Positions 10,401 to 21,600 are shown, counted from the first letter of the stretch. The stretch is 64,000 nucleotides of DNA from Apostichopus japonicus (GCF_037975245.1 NC_092566.1:17887001-17951000); one strand, 5' to 3'. Numbers and translations are program-made. The notes: generated from the sequence alone by a model not told the origin.

Positions 10401-12293
10401 TGAACTATTGAAAATTAAGATTTTAAAAGAAAAATGATCTGAAAAGAACTATGTAATCTGTATGCAAAGTGCTACTGTACATACAGGTTAAAGATGCAAG
10501 GTTCTGAATATTTGTTTTTCTAACCACAATCTGCTCATATATTATACTAAAACTCAGACTTAGACAATGATATCCAAGATATATATATATAAATTTTTTT
10601 TTTCATACTTTCCCATAATTTTCTGTTGTTTTCAGTTACACTTCATATCCAACTTACAAATAACATACTAGTTGATAAACTGAAAAGAATTTGTGTTTTT
10701 TTCGTTTTCCAAACAGAAAATGCTTCATAAGAAGTTGCTGGAAACTCAAGCACCTAGACATTTTGCAGGACTAGTCAAACTACTTGATGCCAACGGAGGA
10801 GATGGATTCTTTGTTGGGAATAAGGTAAGTTCAACATGCGACATATCAGAAAGAATTACTAATAAATTAACTTCCCCCTTCCAACATGTTGAACAGAGGT
10901 TAGTACAGAATTTGAAAGGGGGGGGGAGGGGGGAGAGAGCAGATTCTAAACTTGCCCTGCCCGGAGGGAAAGAGGTGAATGAGCCTGAAGGGATTCACCG
11001 GATATCCGGCGGGATAGTGAGCATTGTTGTGGTTCTGGCCGGATATTTTTCAAAATCTGGCCGGATCTTTTTCAAAATCTGGCCTGAATTATTCCTTAAA
11101 AAGGTGTTGGTATTAACTTAAATCAATGTAAAAACTATTTCCAAAAATTAAGAAAAAAATTCAAAGTAAGGAAAAATTAGTTTTAACATGTTTAATTAAT
11201 ATTTAATCTCATAAATGGGGTCTTAATTTCACCTTCTTAATAATATGGGTATACCTCACCTAAGATTTGCTCTTTGTTTCATACTTCTACTTCTTATTAA
11301 TGATTTTCTTTTGTGTAATGAAAAAATCTGGTTCCGGCCGGATTTTATCCGGCTGGATTTCATGTACTATCCGGCAAAATCCGGTTCCGGCCGGATCCAA
11401 AACTTTGGATCCGGTGCATCCATAGAATGAGGGTTGTTCTATAACAGGGGTGTAGCCCTAAGGTAATTGAAGCCAGCTTCCAAGAAGAGTGGTCTGTGAG
11501 ACAACAGTCATTACTAAAAAACTGCTACACAGCAATGTGTGACTAGTACAGTCAATTGTCTCTAGCAACTAAGCTAGCTAGCACTAACTTAGCAGTGAAC
11601 TATTTCATCACTGAGAGTTCTGTCTGTCTCTTTGTTCATCTATCTGTCCATCCTTCCTTCCCACCAGCCACTCCCCTCCAGTCATCTGTTGGTGGCAATC
11701 TTGATACATTTATGGATGAAGTATAAGCACATTAGTAGATAGTGTCTTTGACTTTATTTCCTCTTGTTTTTGTTTGTCTGTCCCTTCCTTCCTCCATCCC
11801 TCCCTCCCTATGTCCCTCCCTCTGTCCCTCCCTCCCGCTGTCCATCCCTCTGTCCATCCCTCCATCCATCTGTTGGTGGCAGTTCTTGGGTGTTTAAACT
11901 CGGTATACTGTATATTTTACTTCATTATTTCTTAATTGGTGATGAACAGTTTCCTCGCTCAAGGCTCTAATGGTTCTGTCCATCCTCCACCCATCCTCTT
12001 TACCCCCTCTCCCTCCTCTTCACCCCTCTCTCTCTCTCTCTCCATCCCTCCCTCTGGATGTTGCAGTTCCTATTCATGACATGGTAGACTATATTGTTTA
12101 CTTTATTATTTTGTCTCTGTTTTCTAAGGTGTCCTTAGCAGACCTTGACGCAGCATCTTATTTCTTGGACATGGTTACCCGGGTACCAGACTTGAAGCTG
12201 AATGAACCAAAACTTGTCGCTCATCTCGAAAGGATGAAAGCAATACCGGAACTTGCAGATTGGCTCAAGAAACGTCCAGAATCACCATTTTAG
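1439..12293 (+). CDS. Sigma-class glutathione S-transferase / HPGDS-like, 5' partial
   Basis: Four coding exons: 1439-1531, 4714-4829, 10717-10824 and 12129-12293 (TAG at 12291-12293). All junctions have AG/GT sites, including GTAAGT donors at 1532 and 10825, and the phases join cleanly. Exon 2 encodes the thioredoxin-fold end with the cis-proline segment FGQVPVLEVDG and the glutathione-binding QSCAINRFLA. The later exons give the all-helical C-terminal domain, with the N-capping S-x-x-D (SLADLD) and the terminal DWLKKRPESPF typical of sigma GSTs and haematopoietic prostaglandin D synthase. Expected role: cytosolic glutathione conjugation or prostaglandin H2 to D2 isomerisation. The first exon, with the catalytic Tyr, is not in view and probably lies before the window. 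A candidate poly(A) signal is at 12655-12660. Exon sizes (93, 116, 108, 165 bp) match the minus-strand GST at 14442-18685 (93, 116, 111, 180). Family assignment is secure; the exact substrate is unknown. Confidence 0.9.
1593..1964 (+). mobile_element. TTAA-flanked MITE, copy 1 (piggyBac-like termini)
   Basis: A ~372-bp non-coding element that recurs at 16339-16696 with high identity through its whole length. It begins TTAAAGGCATTGAAGACTCG and ends GAGTCTTCACTCCCTTTAA, so the two ends form imperfect terminal inverted repeats of about 22 bp starting at a TTAA. TTAA targets are characteristic of the piggyBac superfamily. No transposase is encoded, so it would be non-autonomous. It lies in the intron after the exon ending at 1531. 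Confidence 0.75.
3115..3275 (-). repeat. Dispersed repeat, copy related to 63755-63870
   Basis: Read on the minus strand, about 110 bp (centre 3130-3235) match 63760-63870 on the plus strand with roughly 80% identity, including GGAAGTGCCGTTTCCGGCCA and a TGGTGGCGCT-x-CGCTTAG core. The identity was judged by eye. Both copies sit beside the same G-rich 'ggcggat(c)c' flank, so the repeat unit is probably longer. The open frame through it is incidental. Confidence 0.6.
4311..4610. mobile_element. Foldback element / MITE with ~110-bp inverted arms
   Basis: The left arm (4311-4419) and right arm (4497-4610) are near-perfect reverse complements around a ~77-bp loop. The arm includes TGTAAAAGTAAGTTGGCCTG and a 'cctagcaggatcttcttc' core. 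It could fold into a very long hairpin if transcribed with the GST intron. No coding capacity. A partial relative of the outer right arm and its flank is at about 14076-14165. The class is inferred from structure alone. Confidence 0.8.
5469..5502 (-). CDS. Possible first coding exon, minus strand (weak)
   Basis: An ATG at 5502 in a good context (CAAAATGGCGGCG) opens a short frame, MAATATKSPSR, ending at a possible donor GAG|GTAATC at 5468. The local base composition is richer in CpG than its surroundings, as in many promoter-proximal first exons. No downstream exon was identified, so this may be chance or part of a repeat. Confidence 0.2.
6120..6320 (+). repeat. G-rich imperfect tandem repeat
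   Basis: About 200 bp of degenerate ~30-bp units built on runs such as TAGGGGAGGGGTGTGGTGTT and 'cagctttggg(a)tgggtgtgg'. Many G3-4 runs lie close together on the plus strand (the sense strand of the GST gene), so quadruplex formation in DNA or intron RNA is possible. The open frames on either strand are by-products of the repeat. Confidence 0.6.
9424..9597 (-). CDS. Candidate coding exon of an unrecognised nested gene
   Basis: From an ATG at 9597 the minus strand is open for exactly 58 codons to a consensus donor AAG|GTAAGT at 9423-9418 (phase 0). The peptide begins MDVIGKIRKHPNVIRVYEYR and has a mixed alpha/beta composition with no low complexity, unlike the other stray frames here. It lies antisense inside a GST intron. 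I do not recognise the family and found no partner exon downstream. Other possibilities are a relic exon, a transposon piece (parts of the flank resemble 5430-5475) or chance. Confidence 0.35.
9925..10410 (+). repeat. Four-copy ~130-bp tandem repeat
   Basis: The motif GCCCACATTCAAATCTGGAC recurs at 9958, 10089 and 10219, with a diverged copy at 10345 (spacings 131, 130, 126). Each unit also carries 'tcagtggtctaaat', 'ttctctgtagt' and 'gaatagtcctctgtagtctg', and a short CA run. It lies in the intron just before the exon at 10717. Confidence 0.85.
10990..11430 (+). repeat. Dispersed repeat rich in 'ccggat' motifs
   Basis: Two clusters (10995-11090 and 11325-11425) carry repeated TCCGGCCGGAT-like and CCGGTTCCGGCCGGATCC motifs, many self-complementary, separated by an AT-rich core. 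The paired arrangement suggests a transposon with complex ends. The open frames here (10693-11121 beyond the exon, and 11245-11430) are read-through into the repeat. Confidence 0.45.
11610..12128 (+). repeat. Three-copy ~190-bp tandem repeat abutting the last GST exon
   Basis: Each copy starts with a pyrimidine tract of 'ccatccctccctc' type, then a variant of 'ctgttggtggcagttcttg' (11686, 11869 and a diverged form at about 12057), then an AT-rich tail containing 'ttacttcattatt'. The third copy ends at the acceptor of the exon at 12129, so the splice polypyrimidine/AG region is part of the repeat unit. Confidence 0.55.
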
Positions 12294-14441
12294 GCAAGAA
12301 GTAAAACGTGGCAAAATGTTCCATCTACATTCTGCAAGACTGCCAACTATATCGTGGGCTTTGCTGTTCATGTGTTCCATGGCAGCACTGATATATATTT
12401 CTTTACCATTTCTCAACCAGTCAGCTGTTTTCTATCATGTGTTTTATAATGTAAAGATTATGCTCTGAAACATATTGGCTCACAATTTCATTTCATGTTT
12501 CATAGTTTGGATACATTTGATAAGACATGTGTTTATAGTGGTTAGGATTCCTAACAAGTGAGTTTCTTCTTGTTACTGTGGGTTAGGATACACAGTGTAA
12601 ACAGTGGTTAACACCCAACTAAGCAACCAATATGGCTGAAAACTTGGAATTTGCAATAAAATACAGTACTGCATCTGCTATGGGCATTCAGAGAGTGACT
12701 TGTGATGAACAACTCTTCAAAGAGATGACAAAGTGACCTCTGGCTCTCACAAAAGGGGGTAAAGGGCAGGGATCCATTATCAATCATGAATTTTTCTTTA
12801 CATTCTGTCGGGGAAGAATTTGACCACTCCTCTGCATGAACGCTTCCACCCAACCATCTTTCATCTTCGCACAAAAATCTAGAACATTTAGAAGTACAAC
12901 TTGAATTGATGCCTCATCTTTGAAAGTTAAAGGACTGATTGTAAAGCTATATTTTAAAGAAGGTACTGAGAGCACAAATTTTAAGTGAAACCACAAAATT
13001 GGTTGTCAAAAGGGGCATGTGGGTGTCATGCTGCATTTATCTCAATTTCTTGGTGGATTCCTTTAGTTTTCTAGTTATTCATAACTCCAATCATGTCTTG
13101 TCTTTGAAAATTCTGCATTCCATATCTGTGTATCATTTTTGTTTTTATTCCTTGCTGGAGGCAAAAGGAATCTCTGCGATGGTTGTTGTGGTGGGTGTGT
13201 GTATAATGTATGTGACACTTGCTTGTAATTGTTAATGGTGGATTTACTTCATACCTTGTGTGTGTATCTATCTCATTGAGTAACAAGAAGCCTTTTGTTT
13301 TCTGTGCAGTTCAAAGGTCATTTGGGGTCAACGTAGGTCAAAGTCTTAAATTGAAATATATAGGTATAAAGTTCTACGCTGTAAAAGCCTTGTGAGCGAA
13401 TGACATGGTCGATGGCAACAAGGGATTGCTACAAATTCTTCTCTGGTTCTCACTTGATTCTTAGACAAATGTAAACTAACTTGCTCTACCTTAGTCTGAT
13501 AGTTATTTTGAATTTTTGAGTGAATTGTACCGCCAAAAAAACACAAAGCCTAATCGGCCGCATGGGTTTTTCTTCATGTGACGTTCTTACAAAGTCGCCT
13601 GATTGGATTCCAAGACTCGAATACAAAATGAAAACGTTTCATTCTTAAAGACACAAGGGAAGGAAGGAAGGTGGGTGTACTAATATGTGTATGTGTCATC
13701 ATTCAAAACAAACAGAGCGTGTTACAACTGCAACAAGTGTGTTGATGCAGTTGTAGGAGTGACACACTATTTGCATTTGCATTATGACAAGTTACATGAC
13801 ACAAGTATTGTGCCTCGTCTTAAATTGTTGGTGCCCCCTCCCCCTCACCCTCCTCCCCCTACTTCCTACCCTCAACTCGAACTTCCTGGCTGAATGCCCA
13901 ACCTTTGTAAACCTGCTGGCAAACAACAAAAATTTAAAGCGATACATGGAGAGAGATTCGAATCGGTAGTTTGCATATGTATTCATAGTAATCGTAATAA
14001 ATGTTACAAAATTATTATTTGGGTTCAATATAGTTGTCTGTCCATCTCTCAAGGTTAAATTTGACCTTAAATTTGATTTTTGCCTTAGAAGAAGATCCAG
14101 ACGAGATCAGGCCCTCTAACTTACACTTTTCCTACACAGGCTCTTTGCAGTAGATGAGCAGTTTGATAATTAGTTGTTTTTTTTTTTCTCCCTTTGAAAA
14201 ATAAGTTTTCTGCATAATATGGGTCTTTTCCACTCATTCACAATTTCCAATGTCGCACATAAAGATTTTTTTCTTCAAACGCGAACTTTCGACTTTCTTC
14301 CAGTCTTAGTTTTTCAACACAAAATTTAATTTTTCTAAGCTATTTCTGTAATGTCCCTTCTAAGCCGCCGTCCAATCAGCGACTAACTGAATGATGATGT
14401 CAAAAGCTAATTTCAGTTCCGATGATGACGTGTGGTTTCCT
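12294..14441. other. Convergent intergenic region between two GST genes
   Basis: Contains the 3' UTR of the plus-strand GST (AATAAA at 12655-12660) and, on the minus strand, that of the other GST (possible ATTAAA at 14330-14325, about 112-117 nt past its stop). A partial foldback relative lies at 14076-14165. Frames in 12600-13900 show no family resemblance. Confidence 0.5.
14076..14165 (+). repeat. Partial copy of the 4311-4610 foldback end
   Basis: Shares 'gccttagaagaagatc' and the outer flank 'acacaggctctttgcagtagatgagcagttt' with the right arm and flank at 4557-4655. Only one arm is present, so this is a truncated or decayed copy. Confidence 0.55.
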
Positions 14442-17400
14442 CTAATGTTCGGTAACTGGTCTTTTCTCAAGCCAGGTCTTAAGCCTTTCGTTCTTTAGAC
14501 AATTTTGGTAGATTTTCTTCAAATTCGGGTGGCCGGTCAGACACTCTGCCTGGCCACATCCACAGGCTCGGTGAAGGCAGTCGTGGAAAACGTAGAGAAA
14601 CACGATATCGGCCAATGTCATCTAGATCCGGGGAGAACATAAGGAAAAGATTTAGTTGTCGTACGTGGCTAATCGTGAATACCTTTGGCGGCGGTACCAG
14701 TGGCGTCTGAAGCTACATAAGAAAGAGCGTACGTATGAAGGGGAGGGGAGGGGAGGGGTGTCGTATGGGTTCGGTGGTATTTCTCAGAAGATTAGGTTAT
14801 TATGTTGCTGATGGACCAGATGGCTTGGATATTAAACATTTCGACTATTTTATCTCCAAATTTGCACATTTCGTTTTTTTCTTGTATTTGGGGGGGGGGG
14901 GGGGGAGAATTTCGAAATTTTGTATTCAGTTTTTCAACTGCAACAAGAATTTCACAATACTACACATTTATGATTCAAGCCTTACTTGAAATCTTCTATT
15001 CGTTGAAAGAAATATGTAATATTACCTTTTTCCCGACAAAGAAATCCCCGTTTGCGTTGTAGTATTCGAGGATGTTTTCAAGTTTTTCAGCAAAATTTCC
15101 GCAAACTTCTGTTTGGAATCGTTTACGTAGCTTTTCCTACATAAATACACAGACATAGAAAGAGCATGGGCGGCAATTAGGTTCGTCGCATGACGTATTG
15201 ACCTTCAGGATAATTTCACTGATGTCATAAAATAACACGATAACAGAAACTAAGAGTGAGTTAAGTAGAAATTTGCCCGCTGTGTCATATTGCTTATTGC
15301 TCCTTGATTAGAACCAACCAAAACAGGTCATTTATTTGATGATTATTTGATTCATGTGTCATTATAAATGAAACATGTTAATGCAAGTAAGTATGTATGC
15401 CTACGCGCTAATCATAACAACTAGTGAGAGGTCACGTGCGACTATTCCTCACTATATAGACGCATGCGTGGTCAACGTTTGGTAATTTGCTATAACACAG
15501 TTTTTATGTACGTAAAGATTGTAAACAACGTATACATGAATACGAAGTACATGTGGCTTGATGACGTCACAATTGGACTTGATCAAGTCTTCAGTCTTGT
15601 ATTTTAAGGACCATGTTTGATATCTCCCTGTTAATGGAATAAGAGATTCCTTAGCTGTTTCAGTGGGGAAGTTATACCGTTGTTACATGATGATGGTAAA
15701 GGGTCTGTCGGTTGTATTATGACGCCGTGTAAATCACTGGTATCCGATTGGTCAATTGAGTAGGAGCCTTACTTTAATTCGCTGTTTATATATGTCGCTT
15801 AAAATTAGCGTACCCCTATTTAAATCAATGCATACCTTAATAACATTTTCCTTTTCAATAGCGAAAATAACAAGATAATTTTACACACATTCACAGTATG
15901 AAGAGTAGGCCTACTAACAAAAAATTTAAGTCGGTTAACAATTGTGGAAAACGAATATTTGAATAACTTAGCTGGGCTGTCAAGCTATTTCATTTTAACT
16001 TGCGTCATTCGTGTAATGTAACACAATCACTTGCATAATTTTGTAATGATGATGATGATCAATAATTTATATCCGAAAATCGGAGCAGTCCTATCACAAC
16101 ATCACTGTACATACATGCTATAGAATAAAACTTGTAAGAGTCAGTGATATGAATTGTATTACCTTGGTATCGGCATCACGCTCCAGAGTAACCTTAATAA
16201 TCTCTTCAAACAAATCTTCAATGACAGAACAAACTGATTCGATTTTGGCCGTTTCTGAATTGTCTTCACCGAAGAGTCCTGTGAAGTCAAGAAACAGAAA
16301 TTGTGGACGTTTGCAATTAAAAAGTTTTACTGCTACATTAAAGGCATTGAAGACTCGCCCAAACCGCGTGCTGCGCTCTGAAAAAGTTTACTTTCCGTTT
16401 CTTGCAAGTGAAGTTTTCTGCTTGTCGCTACAAAATGCAGACAGTAATGAAACGTGATACCTTGTTTTCTTTAGCTGGACCTGAGATGTCCATCGTTATA
16501 TCGTTTGTACACTGTGCTGTGGGTATTGACCGCAGCTGTATGCACTGACTGTACACTATATAGTGTCTAATTACCGAAGGTAGCAAGCTGTGTGCGTATT
16601 TTCTGGGATCGATGGTCTGTAACACCTCATTCGAAACTAGGTCAGATTACCGGCATTAGACGTTTCTTTTTGCGCGAGTCTTCACACCCTTTAAGCCACT
16701 ATTTAGCTAATATACAATGTCACGTTGTACTGATTAAGTGCAGATGAAGCATTGTTATCTCATTTTATAACCTTTCCATTTGAAATGGACGGGAAGGATA
16801 CAAAACAGCTCATACAGTGGAAGGTGTTTTGATATTTACATTGGCGACAATATTTTCTTTTAATCACATTAACGACATTTACAAACATTACCCAATAGTA
16901 TACTGTCATAGTAGTAGTAGTAAGTTGAGTCTCGTCTATCCGACATGCTCAGTGATTAACCTCCGCCACGTATCACGATCTTGCGCAAGGTTTATTGCTT
17001 CTTCGAAATTGTTAATATTAATGTCCTTGAATTGCGATTTTATTTTTCCAAGTAATGTAGTCACGGGCCTTCCAACTGGTTTAGCAGTATGTCTCAGTGC
17101 TTCTCTTAAAGCAACCTTTGCTGGAGCGTCCTCTTGAAGTCTTGCTACATGACCGAAAAATCTCAATCTTCTATGTGCGACTATCGATGACCAAGGTGTT
17201 TGGTTGGTTTCGTTGTAGAGCTCATCATTTGATAACCAATTATTATTGGTCCATCTAATGTTGAGAATATTTCGAAGTAGTCTCCTTTGAAAAGTGTCAA
17301 TTTTGCGATCAAGATCCTTCGTTGTGCCCCACAGTTCGCAATTGTACAAAAAAAAATACTCTTTAATAAAGTCTCAAAGATCCTAAGCTTAATTTTCCGG

Positions 17401-18685
17401 CTTATGTTTTTGCTTTTAAAAATGCTTGACAGTGTGTTGAAAGCACTGTTGGTACTGTCATAACAGGTGACTAAATATGAAGGAGTGTTTCTAGTTTGGA
17501 TCAACTGCAAAGTGTTTGGAATCTTTATAGATCTTTCTTCTTTTTTGTTCTTCTCATTTTGGCAACAAGTTGATTTGTTGAAGGTTGACTAACTAGCCTA
17601 TCATACATCATGTTCAGCTGTAAGGTTATAGACGATTAACGTTCATTTTATTATGACATGAGTTACCTACTTGAGGGGAACATAGTTTTCTCATGCCGGA
17701 CACACTTGATGTTTGAGGATTAACATAGGCCTACTACCAAGCACAGGAACTGTGCGAGGCCACGTGATATAAGTACCAATAAACTAAGTAATTTAGGTCA
17801 ACAGTCATGTATCATCACTTATAAAGAACAAAGAGGAAGATTTCTTGTTTATCATCCATGCGTTGATTTGACAATGACGGTGATGCTGTGATCATAGCAC
17901 ATATTATAGCCTACATAGTTCTCTAGCAACTTGAGTAGCCTACGTAGTCAAATTTCACGTAGTCCAAAAGCTAGGCCCTAGATCTGTCTGCTTAACAGCT
18001 AAATTATGACCTTGACAAATAATCTTCGTGCCTTACCGTATTCCCGAGCAATATAACGATATATCGCTCTACCTTCTGTAAGCTTTACCCCATCAATCTC
18101 CAGTTCGGGAACTTGTTTGCAAAGTGTATCTAGAATAAAGATTTGACAAGTATCATGGTCATTTCTAGTATCATGAGCTTATACGTCACCAGCTTATACG
18201 TACTGTCATATCCAATTCATTCATTGCACGTTACCGCTAACTCGTAGGCTGGGTACATGGAGCAACGAGCCGGTTTGCCGATCGGAACCGGTACGCAGGT
18301 CGGTACGAGGCTCCGAATGCTTCGTCAAGTTACCGCTTATGTCAATGTCTCGGCACCACCGAGTGCATAACTGAACTGGTAGCAGTTTATGCCCGAGTTC
18401 AACCTGGAGCTGTTTAAATATAGGCTACTGCAAGAACAGTTCGCTGATGCGGAACTTATCTTACAAATACACATTACTGAAACATTTGCGGTGGTATACG
18501 TTATAATGTTGGCAATGATATTTTAATTTTCGACAAATCTCTAATCACTAACCCGGTTTGTCCTTACTCCAGGCTTTGCCTTCCATGCGATTGTCTTCGT
18601 AAGGTACGCCAGCTACTGCAAACACCATTCGAATAACTTCTGCGCGACCACGAGCATTAAAATACTTGAGCTTGTAGGAAGGCAT
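14442..18685 (-). CDS. Sigma-class glutathione S-transferase, complete (210 aa)
   Basis: Five exons on the minus strand: 18685-18553, 18129-18037, 16278-16163, 15136-15026 and 14621-14442 (TAG at 14444-14442), total 633 bp, with GT/AG sites and matching phases. The ATG at 18685 starts [19 protein letters not shown], the classic sigma start with catalytic Tyr8. Exon 2 has the cis-Pro segment QVPELEIDG. The C-terminal domain keeps the S/T-x-x-D box (TLADI) and ends [11 protein letters not shown]. Length is normal for the family (about 200-210 aa). Oddity: where sigma GSTs have Gln-Ser before the A-I that contacts the gamma-glutamyl group of glutathione (QSCAI in the gene ending at 12293), this protein has Glu-Gly (EGRAI). 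The last exon is unusually Cys-rich. Expected role is cytosolic GST or a divergent GST-like protein. Exon sizes and phases match the convergent neighbour, so the two are duplicates. Confidence 0.92.
15137..16162. other. Intron of the minus-strand GST (15137-16162): no feature recognised
   Basis: About 1 kb without exon-like frames or clear repeats, apart from TAGGCCTA near 15908 and a short (GAT)n at about 16047-16060. Confidence 0.5.
16339..16696 (+). mobile_element. TTAA-flanked MITE, copy 2
   Basis: Second copy of the element at 1593-1964, same orientation, with small indels (for example a gap opposite 1866-1880). It starts TTAAAGGCATTGAAGACTCG and ends with 'cgcgagtcttcacaccctttaa', giving inverted TTAAAGG-n3-TGAAGACTCGC termini. 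It sits in the intron between GST exons 18129-18037 and 16278-16163, antisense to that gene. Confidence 0.75.
16936..17510 (-). pseudogene. 5'-truncated LINE (non-LTR retrotransposon) fragment, frameshifted
   Basis: The minus strand encodes the C-terminal segment seen after the reverse transcriptase in many non-LTR elements: a [10 protein letters not shown]-like stretch (as [14 protein letters not shown]), then [53 protein letters not shown] and [10 protein letters not shown]. The two halves are in different frames, broken at a run of nine A's (minus strand; T's pair with 17347-17355). The catalytic RT core and endonuclease are absent. After the stop, a (TAC)n-like tract at about 16911-16923 resembles a LINE 3' tail. 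It lies in the same orientation as the GST gene whose intron it occupies. A dead insertion; the clade is not assignable by eye. Confidence 0.8.
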
Positions 18686-21600
18686 GATTGTATCTGTTTA
18701 GTATATCGTGTTAATATTTTGCCAACAATCTGCGCTGCAGTTTTCAGTGACACCGTATCTTAGTAATATTGAAGATACAATATATAATCATACTGCGACT
18801 ATAAAAATTGTATATGCAATTGGGCAAGTAATTAGGTTGTATTGTAATTGAAAGAATCGCCAATTCTACTGCAGAGAAATGCTAGGCTGCCATTCAGCAA
18901 CTTGTGTTGATAACCTTGTCTATTTTCCGGCTGATTTCATGCATAGTTTATAAGTAAACACGTATTCCATAAACCAAATATTAAACTATACACAGAGAGT
19001 ATATTCCTTGTTTTAACTACAAAGGTCACCATCAGATAAACACAAAGCCTTCACTTGGAGGTTGCCTCGGTGCCACAACTGCTATGAACCGTAACGATAA
19101 AGTGAAGGTTGCATACTCTATGTAAACAATTAAAAATTTGAAATATTACCCAGAGCAAGGTGTTGGAAGACTGTCAACATAAGGTTAAAATCAGGTCTCC
19201 TAGTGATTTCAGACCTATACTGAGTTATTATAACATATCTTGACAATTTGATAAGTTTCGTCATGCTATAGCGGGTGTCACTTGTCATGTTAACAAATAT
19301 CTTGGTCTTAGTGTGTTGTCCAGTTTAATATCTAACACGACAATTTGATCATTTTCGCCAAGATACGGTATCCATATTACCGTTACTTGTCAACTCGACA
19401 AATATTGTTGACGTTTTGTCGTGTTATGGTAACACAATAAGTGTACAACTTGTCTGTCCCGCCAGGGTCAACTTTTACCACCGCCTTATGTACTGACTGT
19501 AGTTTTATAGGCTTATTTCTATATGCACGTATTGATTAAGTTGCAAGGTAATCTAGCGAGTCGCTTAACAGCGCTAGCATGTGCAGCATCATATCCATAT
19601 AAACTTTTCGAATTGAAACTACGTACACTGACGAAACTATAACCAAAGCTTGTGAGTCTCTGTAACCGTAAAACCAGACAGCCAACGTGCTTATTGATAC
19701 TTTGTCACATTATATATGAGAACATTTAATGTAACACTGCACAAAAGTGTCTATAGATGTTATTACCTGACATGAACAGCAATCGGACAATGGAGCCTTT
19801 TGCACAACAGTTTATTAAATATTATTTTTATACACTGCAGACACAGTTAATTAACCATGTTACAAAATCGATATTAAGTTAGGCATAACAAGAAACTAGA
19901 AGCGATGTAGTTAGTGCAGCAATCTCATCATTTAGGTATATTATTAGTATAATAGGTATTACATTTATCAGTGTGGTTAATGCGGTAGCGAGCAAATACC
20001 GTCGACAAAATTAAATCACTGCAGGGAGTTATCACTTGCGTTATTTGTAAACACAAATCCTATCCCTAAAGGGATAAACCAGGGGCAGGCGATCATCCAC
20101 AACTTTCATGTAAATTGAAAGACCACGCTGCTAGTTGAAAAAAATCCATCTCACCATTCCCCCTCCCCCCTATTACGGTTGTTTGAATGTCTGAAGTTAG
20201 GCTAGGTGAAACTGTTAGGTAAACCCTTCCCTTCTCCAAAACAGGGTATCATATAGTCGGCAGTCTGTGACGTCATCATGATAGATTTTCTTCGATAGCT
20301 ATCATAAGCTGAATTTTCTGTGTCGGTTCAGACTCTCCTAACCCTCCCACATTATCTAGACCAACTGCCATTTTTTTCTGTTAGGATTTAGAACAAGTTA
20401 CATCATTTTGCGAATGTTCTTCTAATAAATGCATTTGCTATCTATGTTAGGATTTGGGGGTTTTGTTTTCATGTTTGTATTATTCTGCTATAGAGGGATT
20501 TACTTGGCAGCTTGGGATAACGTTAGTTGGTTTTTAGGTTTCATATATACATGTATTCAGAATAGGCTACTATAAGTATGTTCGCATTACTCATTGCTAG
20601 CTGTAGCCGTGCTGAAAGCATATTAATACCAGTCGACAACCGTCAACTTCATTTTGACTTGATAGCATCAAATATTAGCGTGCAAATGACGACGTGCTCC
20701 TACGTGGATGACTTCACTTTTGCTCAACACAAATTATGTTTACTAACCAGCGGGCTTCTTCTATAAATACCGCGTGAGGTAAGTATAGGCCTATACCTGA
20801 TTTGAGATTCAACAATGACACTTCAAATTTTTACTTCATAGCATCAAATATTAGCGTGCAAATGACTACGTGCTCGTACGTGGATGACTTCACTATTGCT
20901 CAACACAAATTATGTTTACTAACGTGATGTAAGTATATACAGGCCTAGGCCTATACCTGATTTGAGACGCAATAACACTTTAACGATACAGATTTTACAT
21001 ATGATTCGGGCGGTGTGGTATATCTTCGAGCTTTCTGAAAACTTCAAACTACTTACGTTTAACGCTTAAAGGATGAGAATGAAGCAATAACTTCCTAATA
21101 TATGTTACCAGTGACGCGAGAAGTTTTAACTATTAGGGTTTTCTCAACTTACACTTAACACAGTTTGATTTGTTAATTGGTATTGTATATATCTGACAAA
21201 TGTTGGTGAGGGTACTCACTGCCTGATACCCGTTATAACTTATTCCATTTACGAGACTGCAAATAACTACCCGCATTGGTAGAACTCTTCTATACAAAAT
21301 TCACTTTCTTGATACACACTGGCAAACATGGTAAACATTAAAAGTGTCACGAAAAATCATATATTGATGCCATAAGGATTGCAATTAGAAGAAGTGATAG
21401 GTCTTCTCTTTGTTGAGACGCCAAGTTATCTACGTCATAACTGTTCTCCATGCTGAAATCCTGACGTACTGTAAGAATTTATGTCGTGGTATCGCTTTGA
21501 CAAAGATTTCACTTTTTTTCCTGTCGGCATGTGAATGAACTAAACAGCTGAAGTAAAAATATGTATTCCGTCTTTTATGTACAAATATACAACTAGATAA

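Larger units (their letters stand above)
4830..10716. other. 5.9-kb GST intron
   Basis: Contains the items listed separately: possible minus-strand exons at 5469-5502 and 9424-9597, a G-rich repeat at 6120-6320 and a tandem repeat at 9925-10410. The stretches 6320-8990 and 5500-6100 show only short spurious frames. Short similar segments with the core 'ttgtctaagacg ... agtcaca' occur near 5430 and 9370, suggesting a shared repeat. Confidence 0.5.
10825..12128. other. GST intron with repeats
   Basis: Holds a CCGG-rich dispersed repeat (10990-11430) and a pyrimidine-rich tandem repeat (11610-12128) that runs into the acceptor of the last exon. Confidence 0.55.

Noticed and set aside
10825-11121. 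Open frame continuing past the GST exon ending at 10824
   Set aside because: A clear GTAAGT donor at 10825 and agreement with the paralogue's exon end show it is intron read-through into a repeat.
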